From Chloroflexota bacterium (lineage in GTDB: Bacteria; Chloroflexota; Ktedonobacteria; Ktedonobacterales; Ktedonobacteraceae): a stretch of DNA of 21,086 nt. A program made the position numbers and the translations under genes. Positions 7,894-15,304 of the stretch are shown piece by piece. The notes under the pieces were generated by a model that saw only the letters and a program-made list of their open reading frames with translations, was not told the origin of the DNA and searched no databases. Every line of letters begins with the position of its first letter. Positions within the stretch are counted from its first letter, which is position 1. The stretch spans positions 46,359-67,444 of the forward strand of contig VBJK01000084.1 in the NCBI GenBank assembly GCA_005879655.1. Reading direction: 5' to 3'.

Positions 7894-7942
7894 CACGAGC
7901 GAGGAAATAGGGTGCACCTCAATTTTTTGTGCCAATGAGAGC

Positions 7943-8096
7943 CGTAGTTGCGCAATTTATTGCGCCGTGCTCACCATGAATATCTGTAGCTGCACAATTC
8001 ATTGTGCCTGTTTTATTCATTTGTGGCCCTGACGCAATGAATTGCGCAGCTACGAGTGTTTATGGCGAGCACAGCGCAATAAATTGCGCAACTACG
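7943..8096. repeat. Long inverted repeat built of four REP-like palindromes
   Basis: Arms 7943-8008 and 8031-8096 (66 bp each, 22-base loop) are complementary at roughly 85% of positions, and all differences I counted are transitions. Each arm holds two copies of a unit with the palindromic core GCGCAATTYATTGCGC preceded by CGTAGYT: 7943-7966, 7985-8008 and, inverted, 8033-8054 and 8074-8096. The same unit recurs at 17991-18065. The 7777-8160 gap between larE and the divergent nucleotidyltransferase gene otherwise holds only the larE promoter. The layout resembles REP/REPIN or MITE-type elements that need a transposase in trans, but no such gene is in the window. Confidence 0.85.
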
Positions 8097-8476
8097 ATTT
8101 TTCTCTGCACGGCTTTCTTGCAAAAATTTGATGCCCACCGGAGGAAATAACAGACCAACCATGCAAACAGACCACAACCTGCCTGCTGCTATTATCCTGG
8201 CCGCAGGCACATCCAATCGTATGGGTAACGGACGCCACAAGCTCTTATTGCCTCTTGGCGAGCGGCCTGTCTTGGCCCATACTATCGCGGCAACAGTTGC
8301 CTCACAAGCTCGTCCTATTATTGTTGTACTTGGCTATCAAGCAGCACTCGTCCGTTCAGCCATTGCACCTTTTATAGATGATAATGAGGTAATTTCTGTA
8401 GAAAATCCTCACTACTTACAGGGTATGAGTACATCTCTACACGCTGGTATATGCGCTCTCCAGAGCGGAGAATATC

Positions 8477-8487
8477 CCCCAACAGGA
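8477..8487. repeat. Direct repeat CCCCAACAGGA, left copy
   Basis: This 11-bp sequence recurs exactly at 8630-8640, directly on the other side of the palindromic element. Removing the element and one copy restores a normal reading frame across the gene, which is strong evidence for a target-site duplication. Confidence 0.8.
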
Positions 8488-8629
8488 CAACACCGGTCAA
8501 ATAGGCCGTCCGCAGGGCATCCACAAGGGATGCCCCTACAATGGAACGAACGCACATCACAGGCCGATTCGCACCATTGTAGGGGCATCCCTTGAGGATG
8601 CCCTGGGACGGCCTATTTGACCGGTATCG
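8488..8629. mobile_element. 142-bp MITE-like palindromic insertion
   Basis: Left arm 8488-8544 and right arm 8574-8629 are inverted repeats of each other with about three mismatches and one single-base gap, around a 29-base centre. Each arm also contains its own smaller hairpin (GGGCATCC…GGATGCCC on the left at about 8515-8533, the mirror image on the right). The element has no coding capacity for a transposase, so it is non-autonomous. It is flanked by an exact 11-bp direct repeat and interrupts a nucleotidyltransferase gene. A related hairpin with shared ends lies at 6130-6200. Confidence 0.82.
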
Positions 8630-8640
8630 CCCCAACAGGA
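8630..8640. repeat. Direct repeat CCCCAACAGGA, right copy
   Basis: Exact second copy of the 11-bp sequence at 8477-8487, immediately after the right end of the palindromic element. Confidence 0.8.
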
Positions 8641-8962
8641 GCACTGATCATTCTTGGCGATCAGCCCTTGCTATCGTCACACATTCTTGATACACTCATC
8701 TTAGCAAAGAATACGACCAGTAAGCCTATCGTCGTGCCGCTCTATGATGGCAAAAGAGGTAATCCTGTTCTCTTTGATCGTAGTCTGTTTCCTGAGTTGT
8801 TGCAAGTGAGCGGTGATGAAGGCGGACGTAGCGTAGTTGCACGCCATCAACAAGATGTTACAGGCGTAGAGTTAGGAGATGCCGTAGCTACCTACGATGT
8901 GGACACGTGGGAAGCGTATCAAGAGGTCGTAAGAGAGTGGCAAAGAAAGCAGAAGTAGAGCA

Positions 8963-9340
8963 ATGAATGAACACGCCCCCAATAAACAACAAGCCATCTT
9001 CTGGCTAGCATACAGCCAGCGTCTCTCAACCGCCATTCGCTACGTAGAGGCCCTCGCAGCCGTCGAACGAGCAATAACACTAGATGAGACGAGCGCTGAA
9101 GCATGGTACGTAAAAGGGACATGCTTAGCAATGCTAGCTCGCTATGATGAAGCTGAGGCTGACTTTGAGTACGCGCTCAAACTCAACTCACTCTATGTAC
9201 CTGCATGGGACGCTAAAGCCTGGGTACTTGGCATCCTGGGCAAGAAAGAGGAAGCCCTTGCTGCTGTTGATCGTGCATTAGAGCTTGATCCTGACTATTT
9301 TGAAGCTCAGAGACGTAAGAAACGTCTGCAAGTATTTTAA
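8963..9340 (+). CDS. Small TPR protein
   Basis: A 125-residue helical protein with about three tetratricopeptide repeats: YVEALAAVERAITLDETSAEAW, YDEAEADFEYALKLNSLYVPAW and KEEALAAVDRALELDPDYFEA. Each has the small-residue/Ala pattern of 34-residue TPRs and ends with the D-P/N-S turn. TPRs bind peptides or other proteins, and no catalytic domain is present. It starts four bases after the stop of the interrupted nucleotidyltransferase gene and probably depends on the same transcript, so the insertion upstream may also affect its expression. No signal peptide is seen. A hairpin follows the stop. Confidence 0.8.
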   Translation: MNEHAPNKQQAIFWLAYSQRLSTAIRYVEALAAVERAITLDETSAEAWYVKGTCLAMLARYDEAEADFEYALKLNSLYVPAWDAKAWVLGILGKKEEALAAVDRALELDPDYFEAQRRKKRLQVF

Positions 9341-9341
9341 T

Positions 9342-9373
9342 AAAAAAAAAGGCCGATCTGCTGTAGATCGGCC
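9342..9373 (-). terminator. Rho-independent terminator between convergent genes
   Basis: GGCCGATCT (9351-9359) and AGATCGGCC (9365-9373) form a perfect 9-bp stem with a 5-base loop. On the minus strand the stem is followed by a run of nine T (A-run 9342-9350), making it a canonical terminator for the minus-strand TPR gene. On the plus strand there is no T-run, so it would stop the other direction less well. Confidence 0.88.
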
Positions 9374-9424
9374 AAATATATCATACTCACCTTACAAAAC
9401 CTCTCAACAAGAAAAGCGAAACTT

Positions 9425-10027
9425 TTAGACCAAGACCTTTTTCGTGCGTTGAATCAAGCGTAACAGTATCATAGAATTGCCTTGTATGACCCGTGTCTGA
9501 GGATGTTCGGCCCCCAATTGCTGCACAGAGATCTTCAGCGCTCGCTGCAACAGCGACTCGGCTTGCTCGTACTTGCCTTGCGAGTAGTAGAGGGCCGCCA
9601 GATTGTTAAGGCTTTGAGCCGTGTCAGAATGCGTTGACCCTGACTGGTGCTCGTGGATGGCAAGTGCTCGCTCATACAATGGTTGTGCTTGCTCATACTT
9701 GCCTTGCACGCGATAGATTCCTGCTAGATTACTAAGGCTGGTTGCTATGTCAGAATGCACTGGCCCTGACTGTTGCTCGTGGATGGCAAGCGCTCGCTTA
9801 TACAATAGCTCCGCCTGTTCATACTGACCTTGAGCCTGATAGATACCTGCCAAACTGTTAAGGCTCCTCACGGTATCGGTGTGCCTTGACCCTAACTGTT
9901 GTTCAGATACCCCTAATACTAGCTGCAATAAAGGTTCTGCCTCTGCATACTTACCCTGCGCTCGATACAGTTCTGCTTGGCGGGCATAGGACAATAATAC
10001 CTCCGCTGGTACTTGTCTCTTGGACAT
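9425..10027 (-). CDS. Kinesin-light-chain-type TPR protein
   Basis: A 200-residue protein made almost wholly of four 42-residue TPRs of the kinesin-light-chain class (start points near residues 20, 62, 104 and 146). They follow the pattern SLNNLA-x-LY-x-QGKYEQAE-x-LY-x-RALAIHE-x-QSG-x-x-HSD. The DNA of the middle repeats is nearly identical with a 126-bp period, pointing to recent tandem duplication and making repeat number likely to vary. These arrays are often the C-terminal part of NB-ARC/STAND ATPases, but here no ATPase domain precedes them. It is either a free-standing scaffold or the tail of a reduced gene. The ATG has AGGAGGAG upstream, so translation looks genuine. It ends before a canonical terminator. 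Confidence 0.82.
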   Translation of the reverse strand: MSKRQVPAEVLLSYARQAELYRAQGKYAEAEPLLQLVLGVSEQQLGSRHTDTVRSLNSLAGIYQAQGQYEQAELLYKRALAIHEQQSGPVHSDIATSLSNLAGIYRVQGKYEQAQPLYERALAIHEHQSGSTHSDTAQSLNNLAALYYSQGKYEQAESLLQRALKISVQQLGAEHPQTRVIQGNSMILLRLIQRTKKVLV

Positions 10028-10407
10028 GTCTCGCTCCTCCTGGCACCACGCCTCCCTCTATCGGCCTTCTCGCGGCTCAGATCGAGCAAATAGTTGCACA
10101 CTCTTTGTGCTGCTCACAAACGTAGCACTTTTTTCATTTATTGTTACGTTTGGTCTTCCATGCAATCGTCACCAGCCATTAGCCATGCTCGTCTCCATTG
10201 TTCCCCTAGCAATCATAACGATGGTGGCACTGGTACCTGTTATATGATTTTTGGTTTTCCACACAATGATCACGATTCTCGGCTAGTAATTGTTACAATT
10301 GCCATGCTCACCACTGTCTCATACTCAATGGCATTCTTATAGATAGCTCTAATCGCAGCCTACAAATAGCTCTTACCGCCCAATGCTATTTATCAGAACA
10401 TATATTC
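10028..10407. other. Intergenic region, 380 bp, no gene recognised
   Basis: Lies upstream of the minus-strand TPR gene and downstream of tmk. The only structure seen is an 8-bp dyad CAAACGTA (10117-10124) / TACGTTTG (10145-10152) around a T-rich loop, and two roughly similar stretches starting near 10149 and 10250 (TTTGGTYTTCCA followed by CAATNNTCAC). Short open frames here have no ribosome-binding site or recognisable protein features. It may be decayed sequence. Confidence 0.5.
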
Positions 10408-11046
10408 TTACCAGAGGATCTGCTCTACTAGCTGTATAATCTGCTCATGTATCCGTTCTGGTGTCTGTCCAGCATCAACAACATGAATGCGTTGAGGATG
10501 GGCACGTGCCAGTCCAAGAAACGCTTCCCGCAAACGCTGATGAAATAGCATTTCCTCTTTATCAAAGTGCGTCTGCGGTTCACGCGTATCATGCCTATTT
10601 TGAGCTTCATCAGTGCGCAAATGCACCATAGTTGGATCAAGGTCAAGCAAAATAGTAAGATCAGGCACGTAGCCTTGTGTTGCTAACAATGATAATCGTT
10701 CGATCTGTTCAGCCCCTATGCCACGTGCAACGCCCTGGTAAGCAATACTGGAGTCGAAACAGCGGTCGGTGATGACTATCTTGCCGTCCTGCAATGCGGG
10801 CAAGACAAGCTCAGCGAAATGCTGTGCACGATCAGCTTGAAACAAGAAGGCTTCCGCCAGAGGAGTAATCTTCAGTTCAGGATGATGCAAGAGGAGTTGA
10901 CGTAGTGCGATGCCCAACGCTGTTCCACCAGGCTCACGGGTACAGATAAAGGGGATATGACGTTGTTCCAGCAAGGCTTGTAATAGCTTCATTTGTGTAG
11001 TCTTGCCTGAGCCATCCAGCCCTTCAAATGAGATTAAACATCCCAC
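10408..11046 (-). CDS. tmk: Thymidylate kinase
   Basis: A 212-residue dTMP kinase that phosphorylates dTMP to dTDP in the dTTP pathway. The P-loop FEGLDGSGKTT is at 7-17, TREPGGT at 36-42, and the DR motif with the following TMP-binding stretch at 94-104 (DRCFDSSIAYQG). A lid region is around 140-160. The start is GTG, with a good GGGGA nine bases upstream. The nearby ATG at 11039-11041 is out of frame. The GTG lies three bases after the dcd TAA, so the two genes are almost certainly translationally coupled and together serve dTTP supply (dCTP to dUTP, and dTMP to dTDP). Length and motifs are normal. Confidence 0.96.
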   Translation of the reverse strand: MGCLISFEGLDGSGKTTQMKLLQALLEQRHIPFICTREPGGTALGIALRQLLLHHPELKITPLAEAFLFQADRAQHFAELVLPALQDGKIVITDRCFDSSIAYQGVARGIGAEQIERLSLLATQGYVPDLTILLDLDPTMVHLRTDEAQNRHDTREPQTHFDKEEMLFHQRLREAFLGLARAHPQRIHVVDAGQTPERIHEQIIQLVEQILW

Positions 11047-11049
11047 GCT

Positions 11050-11643
11050 TTACTTTCCCCTGTCTGTACGGTAGACATCGTAGTCCCAGTCAAAGTATGG
11101 CTTCGGTAACATATCTTCTGGCGACCATTCCTGGGTCTTTTTGCCGTATTTGCCACGGTACTCTTTGAGTGTCTCGCCCACATACTCGAAGGTAAACTGG
11201 CAGATGCGAAAACCAACTGGTACCCAGATGGTAGTTTGCGTATGATTGCTGACTTCCATGGTCCAGCGGCTGATATAGCCTACGTCCCCAACACCGGCAC
11301 AGCGGCACACCGAAAGTCCTGAACGCGCTACAGTACTGCGCGAATACATCTTGGCGAAGAACCCGTTGCAGCCTCCGATGACTTCCTGTGTATGTGCAAG
11401 AATGGTCGTACCAGGACGAATGGCAATCTTGCCGTCCTTTGCGCATCTAGGCCCGCCCCAATAGCATCTAATCTCAGCTGGGCTGTCGAGGTGCATGACT
11501 TCGATGTTGGCATCGCCCTGGAAATACCATTCTCCTAGACGGCAATCGTAGGAGTTTGTGCCGAGGTGACGTTGATCAAATGGCTCGATGAGGATGTTGC
11601 CTTGTTCCAGTTCTTCGATGATACGTTTGTCGGATAATAACAT
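11050..11643 (-). CDS. dcd: dCTP deaminase / dUTPase-family protein
   Basis: From the chosen ATG (11641-11643) the product is 197 residues, the normal Dcd size, and begins MLLSDKRIIEELEQG as in the family. The open frame extends 44 codons further upstream, but GGAGA sits about ten bases before this ATG, so the longer form is unlikely. Family signs are SYDCRLG (31-37), SRSTVARSGL (101-110) with the phosphate-binding Ser/Arg, and the catalytic-type Glu130 in RWTMEVSN. The enzyme deaminates dCTP to dUTP. The segment CRCAGVGDVGYISRW differs from the common TAG-x-IDPG form, so it belongs to a divergent subfamily and could also cleave dUTP. It overlaps no gene and is coupled to tmk downstream. Confidence 0.88.
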   Translation of the reverse strand: MLLSDKRIIEELEQGNILIEPFDQRHLGTNSYDCRLGEWYFQGDANIEVMHLDSPAEIRCYWGGPRCAKDGKIAIRPGTTILAHTQEVIGGCNGFFAKMYSRSTVARSGLSVCRCAGVGDVGYISRWTMEVSNHTQTTIWVPVGFRICQFTFEYVGETLKEYRGKYGKKTQEWSPEDMLPKPYFDWDYDVYRTDRGK

Positions 11644-11787
11644 GTTGTAAAAGTCTCCAATGAATTTTAGTAGTGTGTATAAGGTATGTTCCTTGTCCTG
11701 TCTCAGGTAGCAGGATGATGGAAAATGATCTAGCTCGTTGAAAAATCCTCGATAAGTTTGTAGTCTACTCCTCAAGCAACTAACAGA

Positions 11788-12717
11788 CTACGAGGATTGT
11801 GGAATCCATAATTCAAGGTTAGAATACATCACATCACTAATGTTACTACGGTCATTAGTATCACTACTAATGTTGGGGCCTGGGCCTGCTGATAAACCAA
11901 TGGTACCTCCATGATAAGAATTGGGGTCACGCAACTTCTTGATTATTCTATTATTAATGTACAGAGAAATGTCATCTCCCGTCGCAAGAAACCCTATTGT
12001 AATTGGCTTTCCTGGGTCCCAAAAAACCTTAGAAAGAGTCATGCGACCAGTAAGATCAGGCTTTGGATCTCCCACCTTGCTCAGGAAGCATATGCCATCA
12101 GGTCCTGGTCCTGATCTGACTATATGAAAAGCATAATAAGTAGAAGAGGGTGATTGCCCGTTCCAGCGAAATGTAAGGAAGGCTTCGTTTCCTTTGATAA
12201 TCAGAACCCGAACCACTACCGCTAGATCTCTGAGATCATTTTGAGTGGTTTTTCCTAAAAAACATGTATTTCCTTTTCTGCCAGCTTTCGTCTGAGCGTG
12301 ATAGATTCTTTCGATGACGAGACAGTAACCTAAATCCATCGGCTCTTGATTGCTATTTCTCCAATAAGAGCCATAAGGTCCGTCATAGTCGGTTAGCTGA
12401 TCGTAGCGGACCTGCCACGATAAGTTCCGGGCATCTTGATGGAAATCGTCAAGAGATGTTAGAGTCTGAACAGGTTGTCTGCTTTGTTGGGGACTAAGTG
12501 CCTCCTTCAAAAGGAGAATGATATTACCAGGAAGCAAAATTATTATGACTAAGGCCACTACAAAAAAAGGATTAGTTAATTTATTCTTTGGTTTTTGAGC
12601 AATCAGAACTTGAGCAGATTGAAGAGTAGGATCATATGGATGCGGGTTGTCTGCTGAATTTAATGGTTGGACAGGCAGGTACAATCCGGCAGAAGGATTA
12701 TTGTTTTCATAGTTCAT
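11788..12717 (-). CDS. Membrane-anchored extracytoplasmic protein of unknown function
   Basis: A 309-residue protein with a polar head of ~48 residues, one membrane segment (about 50-70, very Ile/Leu-rich) and a C-terminal region outside the cell. The outer part is rich in beta-strand-like stretches, aromatic residues and Gly-Asp turns, with phrases such as ITIGFLATGDDISLYINN and GGTIGLSAGPG. These resemble the concanavalin-like beta-sandwich of carbohydrate-associated domains. I cannot name the family, and that fold is only an inference. Base composition looks lower in G+C than the neighbours, which may mean later acquisition. The ATG has AAAGGA about 12 bases upstream, and a good promoter candidate precedes it. 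It lies 144 bases before dcd on the same strand. Confidence 0.72.
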   Translation of the reverse strand: MNYENNNPSAGLYLPVQPLNSADNPHPYDPTLQSAQVLIAQKPKNKLTNPFFVVALVIIILLPGNIILLLKEALSPQQSRQPVQTLTSLDDFHQDARNLSWQVRYDQLTDYDGPYGSYWRNSNQEPMDLGYCLVIERIYHAQTKAGRKGNTCFLGKTTQNDLRDLAVVVRVLIIKGNEAFLTFRWNGQSPSSTYYAFHIVRSGPGPDGICFLSKVGDPKPDLTGRMTLSKVFWDPGKPITIGFLATGDDISLYINNRIIKKLRDPNSYHGGTIGLSAGPGPNISSDTNDRSNISDVMYSNLELWIPQSS

Positions 12718-13027
12718 AGATAGATATATTCCTTTCTAATCTAATATGCAAGATCTATTCTACGAGAAGGAAGCAGCCTACTCAAGTGAATTTTTAACAT
12801 TTTTGTGATCAATCTTACATTGATTGGCTGGCTTGTCAATACATGCTTGGTCATAGTATCGCACCAATCCTAGTTCATGAGCGCTATCCAACGGCTGATA
12901 TTCCCTCGTTAGCTCACCAAAGTTTTTTTGACGCGTTGATTCGCATTTCAGAGCACATTAATAAGTACCACCCTGACTACTAAAGATAATATCCTAAGTA
13001 GTCGCAAAATAAGGCTAATAATAGTAC
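12718..13027. other. Intergenic region, 310 bp
   Basis: Contains the promoter candidate of the anchored hypothetical gene at its left end. Near its right end lies a 7-bp dyad GACTACT (12975-12981) / AGTAGTC (12997-13003), downstream of the exonuclease/GIY-YIG gene. It has no T-run, so it is a weak terminator candidate at best. Nothing else is recognised. Confidence 0.5.
12757..12785 (-). promoter_or_regulatory. Candidate sigma-70 promoter for the anchored hypothetical gene
   Basis: Minus strand: -35 TTGAGT (12780-12785), spacer of exactly 17 bases, -10 TAGAAT (12757-12762). The start point would be near 12750, about 33 bases before the ATG. Confidence 0.5.
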
Positions 13028-15091
13028 TCATTGATCCCCGATAGGCACATCCACTACCTGCCGCACCCCGTCCACCTCCCCCCACACACGCACCACCAAC
13101 CCCTCCACCTCATCCTCACACCCAAGCACATGCTGAAACGGGAAAAACGCCCGATCATCACTATGACGATGTATCCAGCGACTAATAATATTAATCTGAT
13201 CCACCTCAGCCTGCCCAACAACATCAGGAGGACTGCCCAAATTTGCCGCAACGGCCAGCAACTCCCGTAGCGCCGTGTGCATCGCCTCTACCGTATGAGC
13301 CACACAGCGTTGCTCTACCAGACGACCATGGCGAATCAGAAAGACCTCGTCGCACCCATCTTGCGCAGACGGATAAATAATAAATAAATTATTAGCCTCA
13401 ACTGCACCCGTGATTAGCTTTTGCCCGATTAACACCTCATCGGCACTGCGCATAGCATCGCGCAACCAAGCCGCACGCTCAAAATTCAACTGCTGCGAAG
13501 CCTCAAACATCTGGCGGCGCAAACGCTCAAATAAATCTTCACGCTCACCACCCAGGAATGCACAGACCTGCTCAATAATCTGACGATACTCCGCAGGATC
13601 AGTACCACCTACGCAAGGTCCAGGACAACGCTTCAGGTGTAGACGCAGACAGGGATCAGAAGGCTTCGCCTGCGGTGGCAAAGCACGTGTACAGGTCCGA
13701 ATAGGGAAGAGTTTTTGAATTAGCTCGATAGTCGCATCCACCACGCTTCTACTGCGAAAAGGTCCAAAGTAGCGCGCTCCATCAGTAGCCACCTCACGCG
13801 TAGCATACACACGAGGGAATGCATGTTGTACGTCAATCTTAATGAACGGATAGAGTTCATAATTACGTAACTGCACATTATATGCTGGTTGCAGTGCTTT
13901 GATCAACTGTGATTCTATTAGAAGCGCTTCCAGCTCCGACCCTAATATGCGTATCTCAATATCCTGGACATTTTGCAGTAAACCATCCATTTTTCTGGTA
14001 TAGCCAAGTGGTTGGCTATAATATGATGCTAGACGATCTTTGAGCGATTTTGCCTTGCCAACGTAAATAACCTGTCCACTACTATCCTTCATCAGATATA
14101 CACCAGGCTTGGCGGGAAAGGTACGTTTCCAGGCAGGATTGAGCAAGAGACTGCCTATTGGCCGTGTTGTAACGCCAGAGGATGACGCTAATTTCCCATC
14201 TGCACGCCACGGCTTCTCCTTTTGTGACGCCTCGGCCTGCGCAATATCACCACTCCACGATACAGGTAATTGCAGGCGCAAACGCAGATGCCCCAATGTC
14301 TCTATGCCCTGCTGCCGAGCCAGTTCTAGCATACGCAAAAAGACCGCTGCCGTCACCTGAGCATCCCCTAATGCACGGTGACGATGGGTGATGGGAATCT
14401 TCAGGGCTTGAGCGACAAAATCGAGCTTGAAGCGCTTTAGACCGGGTACGAAGCGTCGGGCTAATGGGATGGTATCCAGACCATCAAGCGGGAATGCCTG
14501 TCCCAGCAATTTCGCCTCGTGAGCAAGGAAATTGAGATCGAACCCGATGTTGTGACCTACTAATATTGCACCATCAATCAATTGCAAAAACTCAGGAAAG
14601 ATTTCACCAGCGGTAGGAGCATCCTTCAGCATATCAGGCGTAATACCAGTGAACTGCACAATGAAAGAGGGAATATGACGGCCAGGATTGATAAGACTCT
14701 GAAAGGTGGCCACAGCTTCGCCACCACGCACACGTACAGCTGCCACTTCGATCACGCGATCAGGACCGGGCCGCAATCCTGTTGTCTCGGTATCTATAAC
14801 CACAAAGTCCACGCCATCCAGCGTCTGCTGCGTACTACGCCAAGCGGTTAGCGCCCATTGTAATACACCGTTATCAATGTCAGACTCACCAATGGCTTCA
14901 AATAGCGAAGAACTGCGCAACGCCTGGCGTAACAGTACAGTCCAGAGCTGCCCATTGTTGCTACTCGCTCCAAAAATGTGCTGGATCAACAGCTCTTCAG
15001 ATGCGGGTTGGCCTAGACTTTCCAATAATTCGTGTGCGCGGCGCAACAATGTGCCACGCTGAGGAGCTACGTCACTATCCTCCTGTCCCAT
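13028..15091 (-). CDS. DEDD exonuclease fused to a UvrC-type GIY-YIG nuclease region
   Basis: A 687-residue fusion. Residues ~1-90 are a helical head, possibly winged-helix. About 95-260 form a DnaQ-like 3'-5' exonuclease with Exo I DTETTG (100-105), Exo II HNIGFD (180-185) and Exo III HRALGDA (238-244). About 325-410 form a UvrC-type GIY-YIG domain: PGVYLMKD, VIYVGKAKSLKDRL with Arg353, and Glu393 in LIESQLIK. A UvrC-like cysteine set follows (Cys467, 481, 489, 493) and a UVR helix pair near 516-550. The RNase H-like EndoV and HhH parts that make the 5' cut in UvrC are absent, so it would be a Cho-like 3'-side nuclease joined to an exonuclease. Such fusions are known in actinobacteria and relatives; the in vivo role here is inferred as DNA repair. 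The ATG has GGAAGGA directly upstream. Confidence 0.9.
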   Translation of the reverse strand: MGQEDSDVAPQRGTLLRRAHELLESLGQPASEELLIQHIFGASSNNGQLWTVLLRQALRSSSLFEAIGESDIDNGVLQWALTAWRSTQQTLDGVDFVVIDTETTGLRPGPDRVIEVAAVRVRGGEAVATFQSLINPGRHIPSFIVQFTGITPDMLKDAPTAGEIFPEFLQLIDGAILVGHNIGFDLNFLAHEAKLLGQAFPLDGLDTIPLARRFVPGLKRFKLDFVAQALKIPITHRHRALGDAQVTAAVFLRMLELARQQGIETLGHLRLRLQLPVSWSGDIAQAEASQKEKPWRADGKLASSSGVTTRPIGSLLLNPAWKRTFPAKPGVYLMKDSSGQVIYVGKAKSLKDRLASYYSQPLGYTRKMDGLLQNVQDIEIRILGSELEALLIESQLIKALQPAYNVQLRNYELYPFIKIDVQHAFPRVYATREVATDGARYFGPFRSRSVVDATIELIQKLFPIRTCTRALPPQAKPSDPCLRLHLKRCPGPCVGGTDPAEYRQIIEQVCAFLGGEREDLFERLRRQMFEASQQLNFERAAWLRDAMRSADEVLIGQKLITGAVEANNLFIIYPSAQDGCDEVFLIRHGRLVEQRCVAHTVEAMHTALRELLAVAANLGSPPDVVGQAEVDQINIISRWIHRHSDDRAFFPFQHVLGCEDEVEGLVVRVWGEVDGVRQVVDVPIGDQ

Positions 15092-15260
15092 ACATCCTTC
15101 CTTATCTCAAAGAAATAGTTGGATCATATGTACGAGAATAACACGAGGATAGCAATTTGAGAAGTGTGATGTAAAAATAAATGGCCCCTTTGACACACGT
15201 GAGATAATCTTCGTCTACAGAAAAGTACCCATTTAACAGCATGCTTAACTGAAAATGACT

Positions 15261-15266
15261 TATAAT
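15261..15266 (+). promoter_or_regulatory. -10 box (TATAAT) for the zinc-ribbon gene at 15305
   Basis: A perfect TATAAT about 44 bases before the ATG. No convincing -35 lies at 16-18 bases, so this is only a partial promoter match. It would give a leader of about 32 bases containing the AAGGAG ribosome-binding site (15293-15298). Confidence 0.35.
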
Positions 15267-15304
15267 TTCCCAGATAGCACTTCCCAATCTAAAAAGGAGC
15301 CTGA

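Larger units (their letters stand above)
8161..8958 (+). pseudogene. MocA/MobA-like nucleotidyltransferase gene interrupted by a palindromic element
   Basis: Both halves of a MobA-like NTP-transferase (MocA/CoxI-accessory type) are present in one frame. The first half has the nucleotide loop AAIILAAGTSNRMG, HKLLLPLGERPVL and GMSTSLHAGI; the second has LIILGDQPLL and RGNPVLFDRSLF. Without the insert the product would be about 214 residues, close to the family size. Such enzymes attach CMP or GMP to molybdopterin, or modify similar sugar or cofactor substrates. Between Pro-Thr-Gly and Ala-Leu-Ile, 153 bp have been added (142-bp element plus an 11-bp duplication). The frame is preserved, but TGA at 8593-8595 stops it. 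A TTG at 8617 could restart the second half. The ATG at 8161 has GGAGG 16 bases upstream, and an ATG at 8131 is also in frame. The gene is probably inactive, or makes two fragments. Confidence 0.8.

Noticed and set aside
7943..8096. CRISPR array
   Set aside because: The units are inverted relative to each other, irregularly spaced and palindromic, and no cas gene is present. A REP-type element fits better.
8128..8160. TTG/ATG starts upstream of the nucleotidyltransferase start
   Set aside because: They have no Shine-Dalgarno. The GGAGG at 8140-8144 lies downstream of them and favours the ATG at 8161, although its spacing is long.
10288..10304. Palindrome AATTGTTACAATT in the 10028-10407 gap
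   Set aside because: Short, A+T-rich and isolated. It is expected by chance and is not linked to a promoter.
11644..11775. Upstream extension of dcd by 44 codons
   Set aside because: The added residues do not resemble the family, and a GGAGA precedes the internal ATG at the right distance for a normal 197-residue Dcd.
12975..13003. Hairpin downstream of the exonuclease/GIY-YIG gene as a terminator
   Set aside because: The stem is only 7 bp with a 15-base loop and no T-run, so it is not supported as a terminator.
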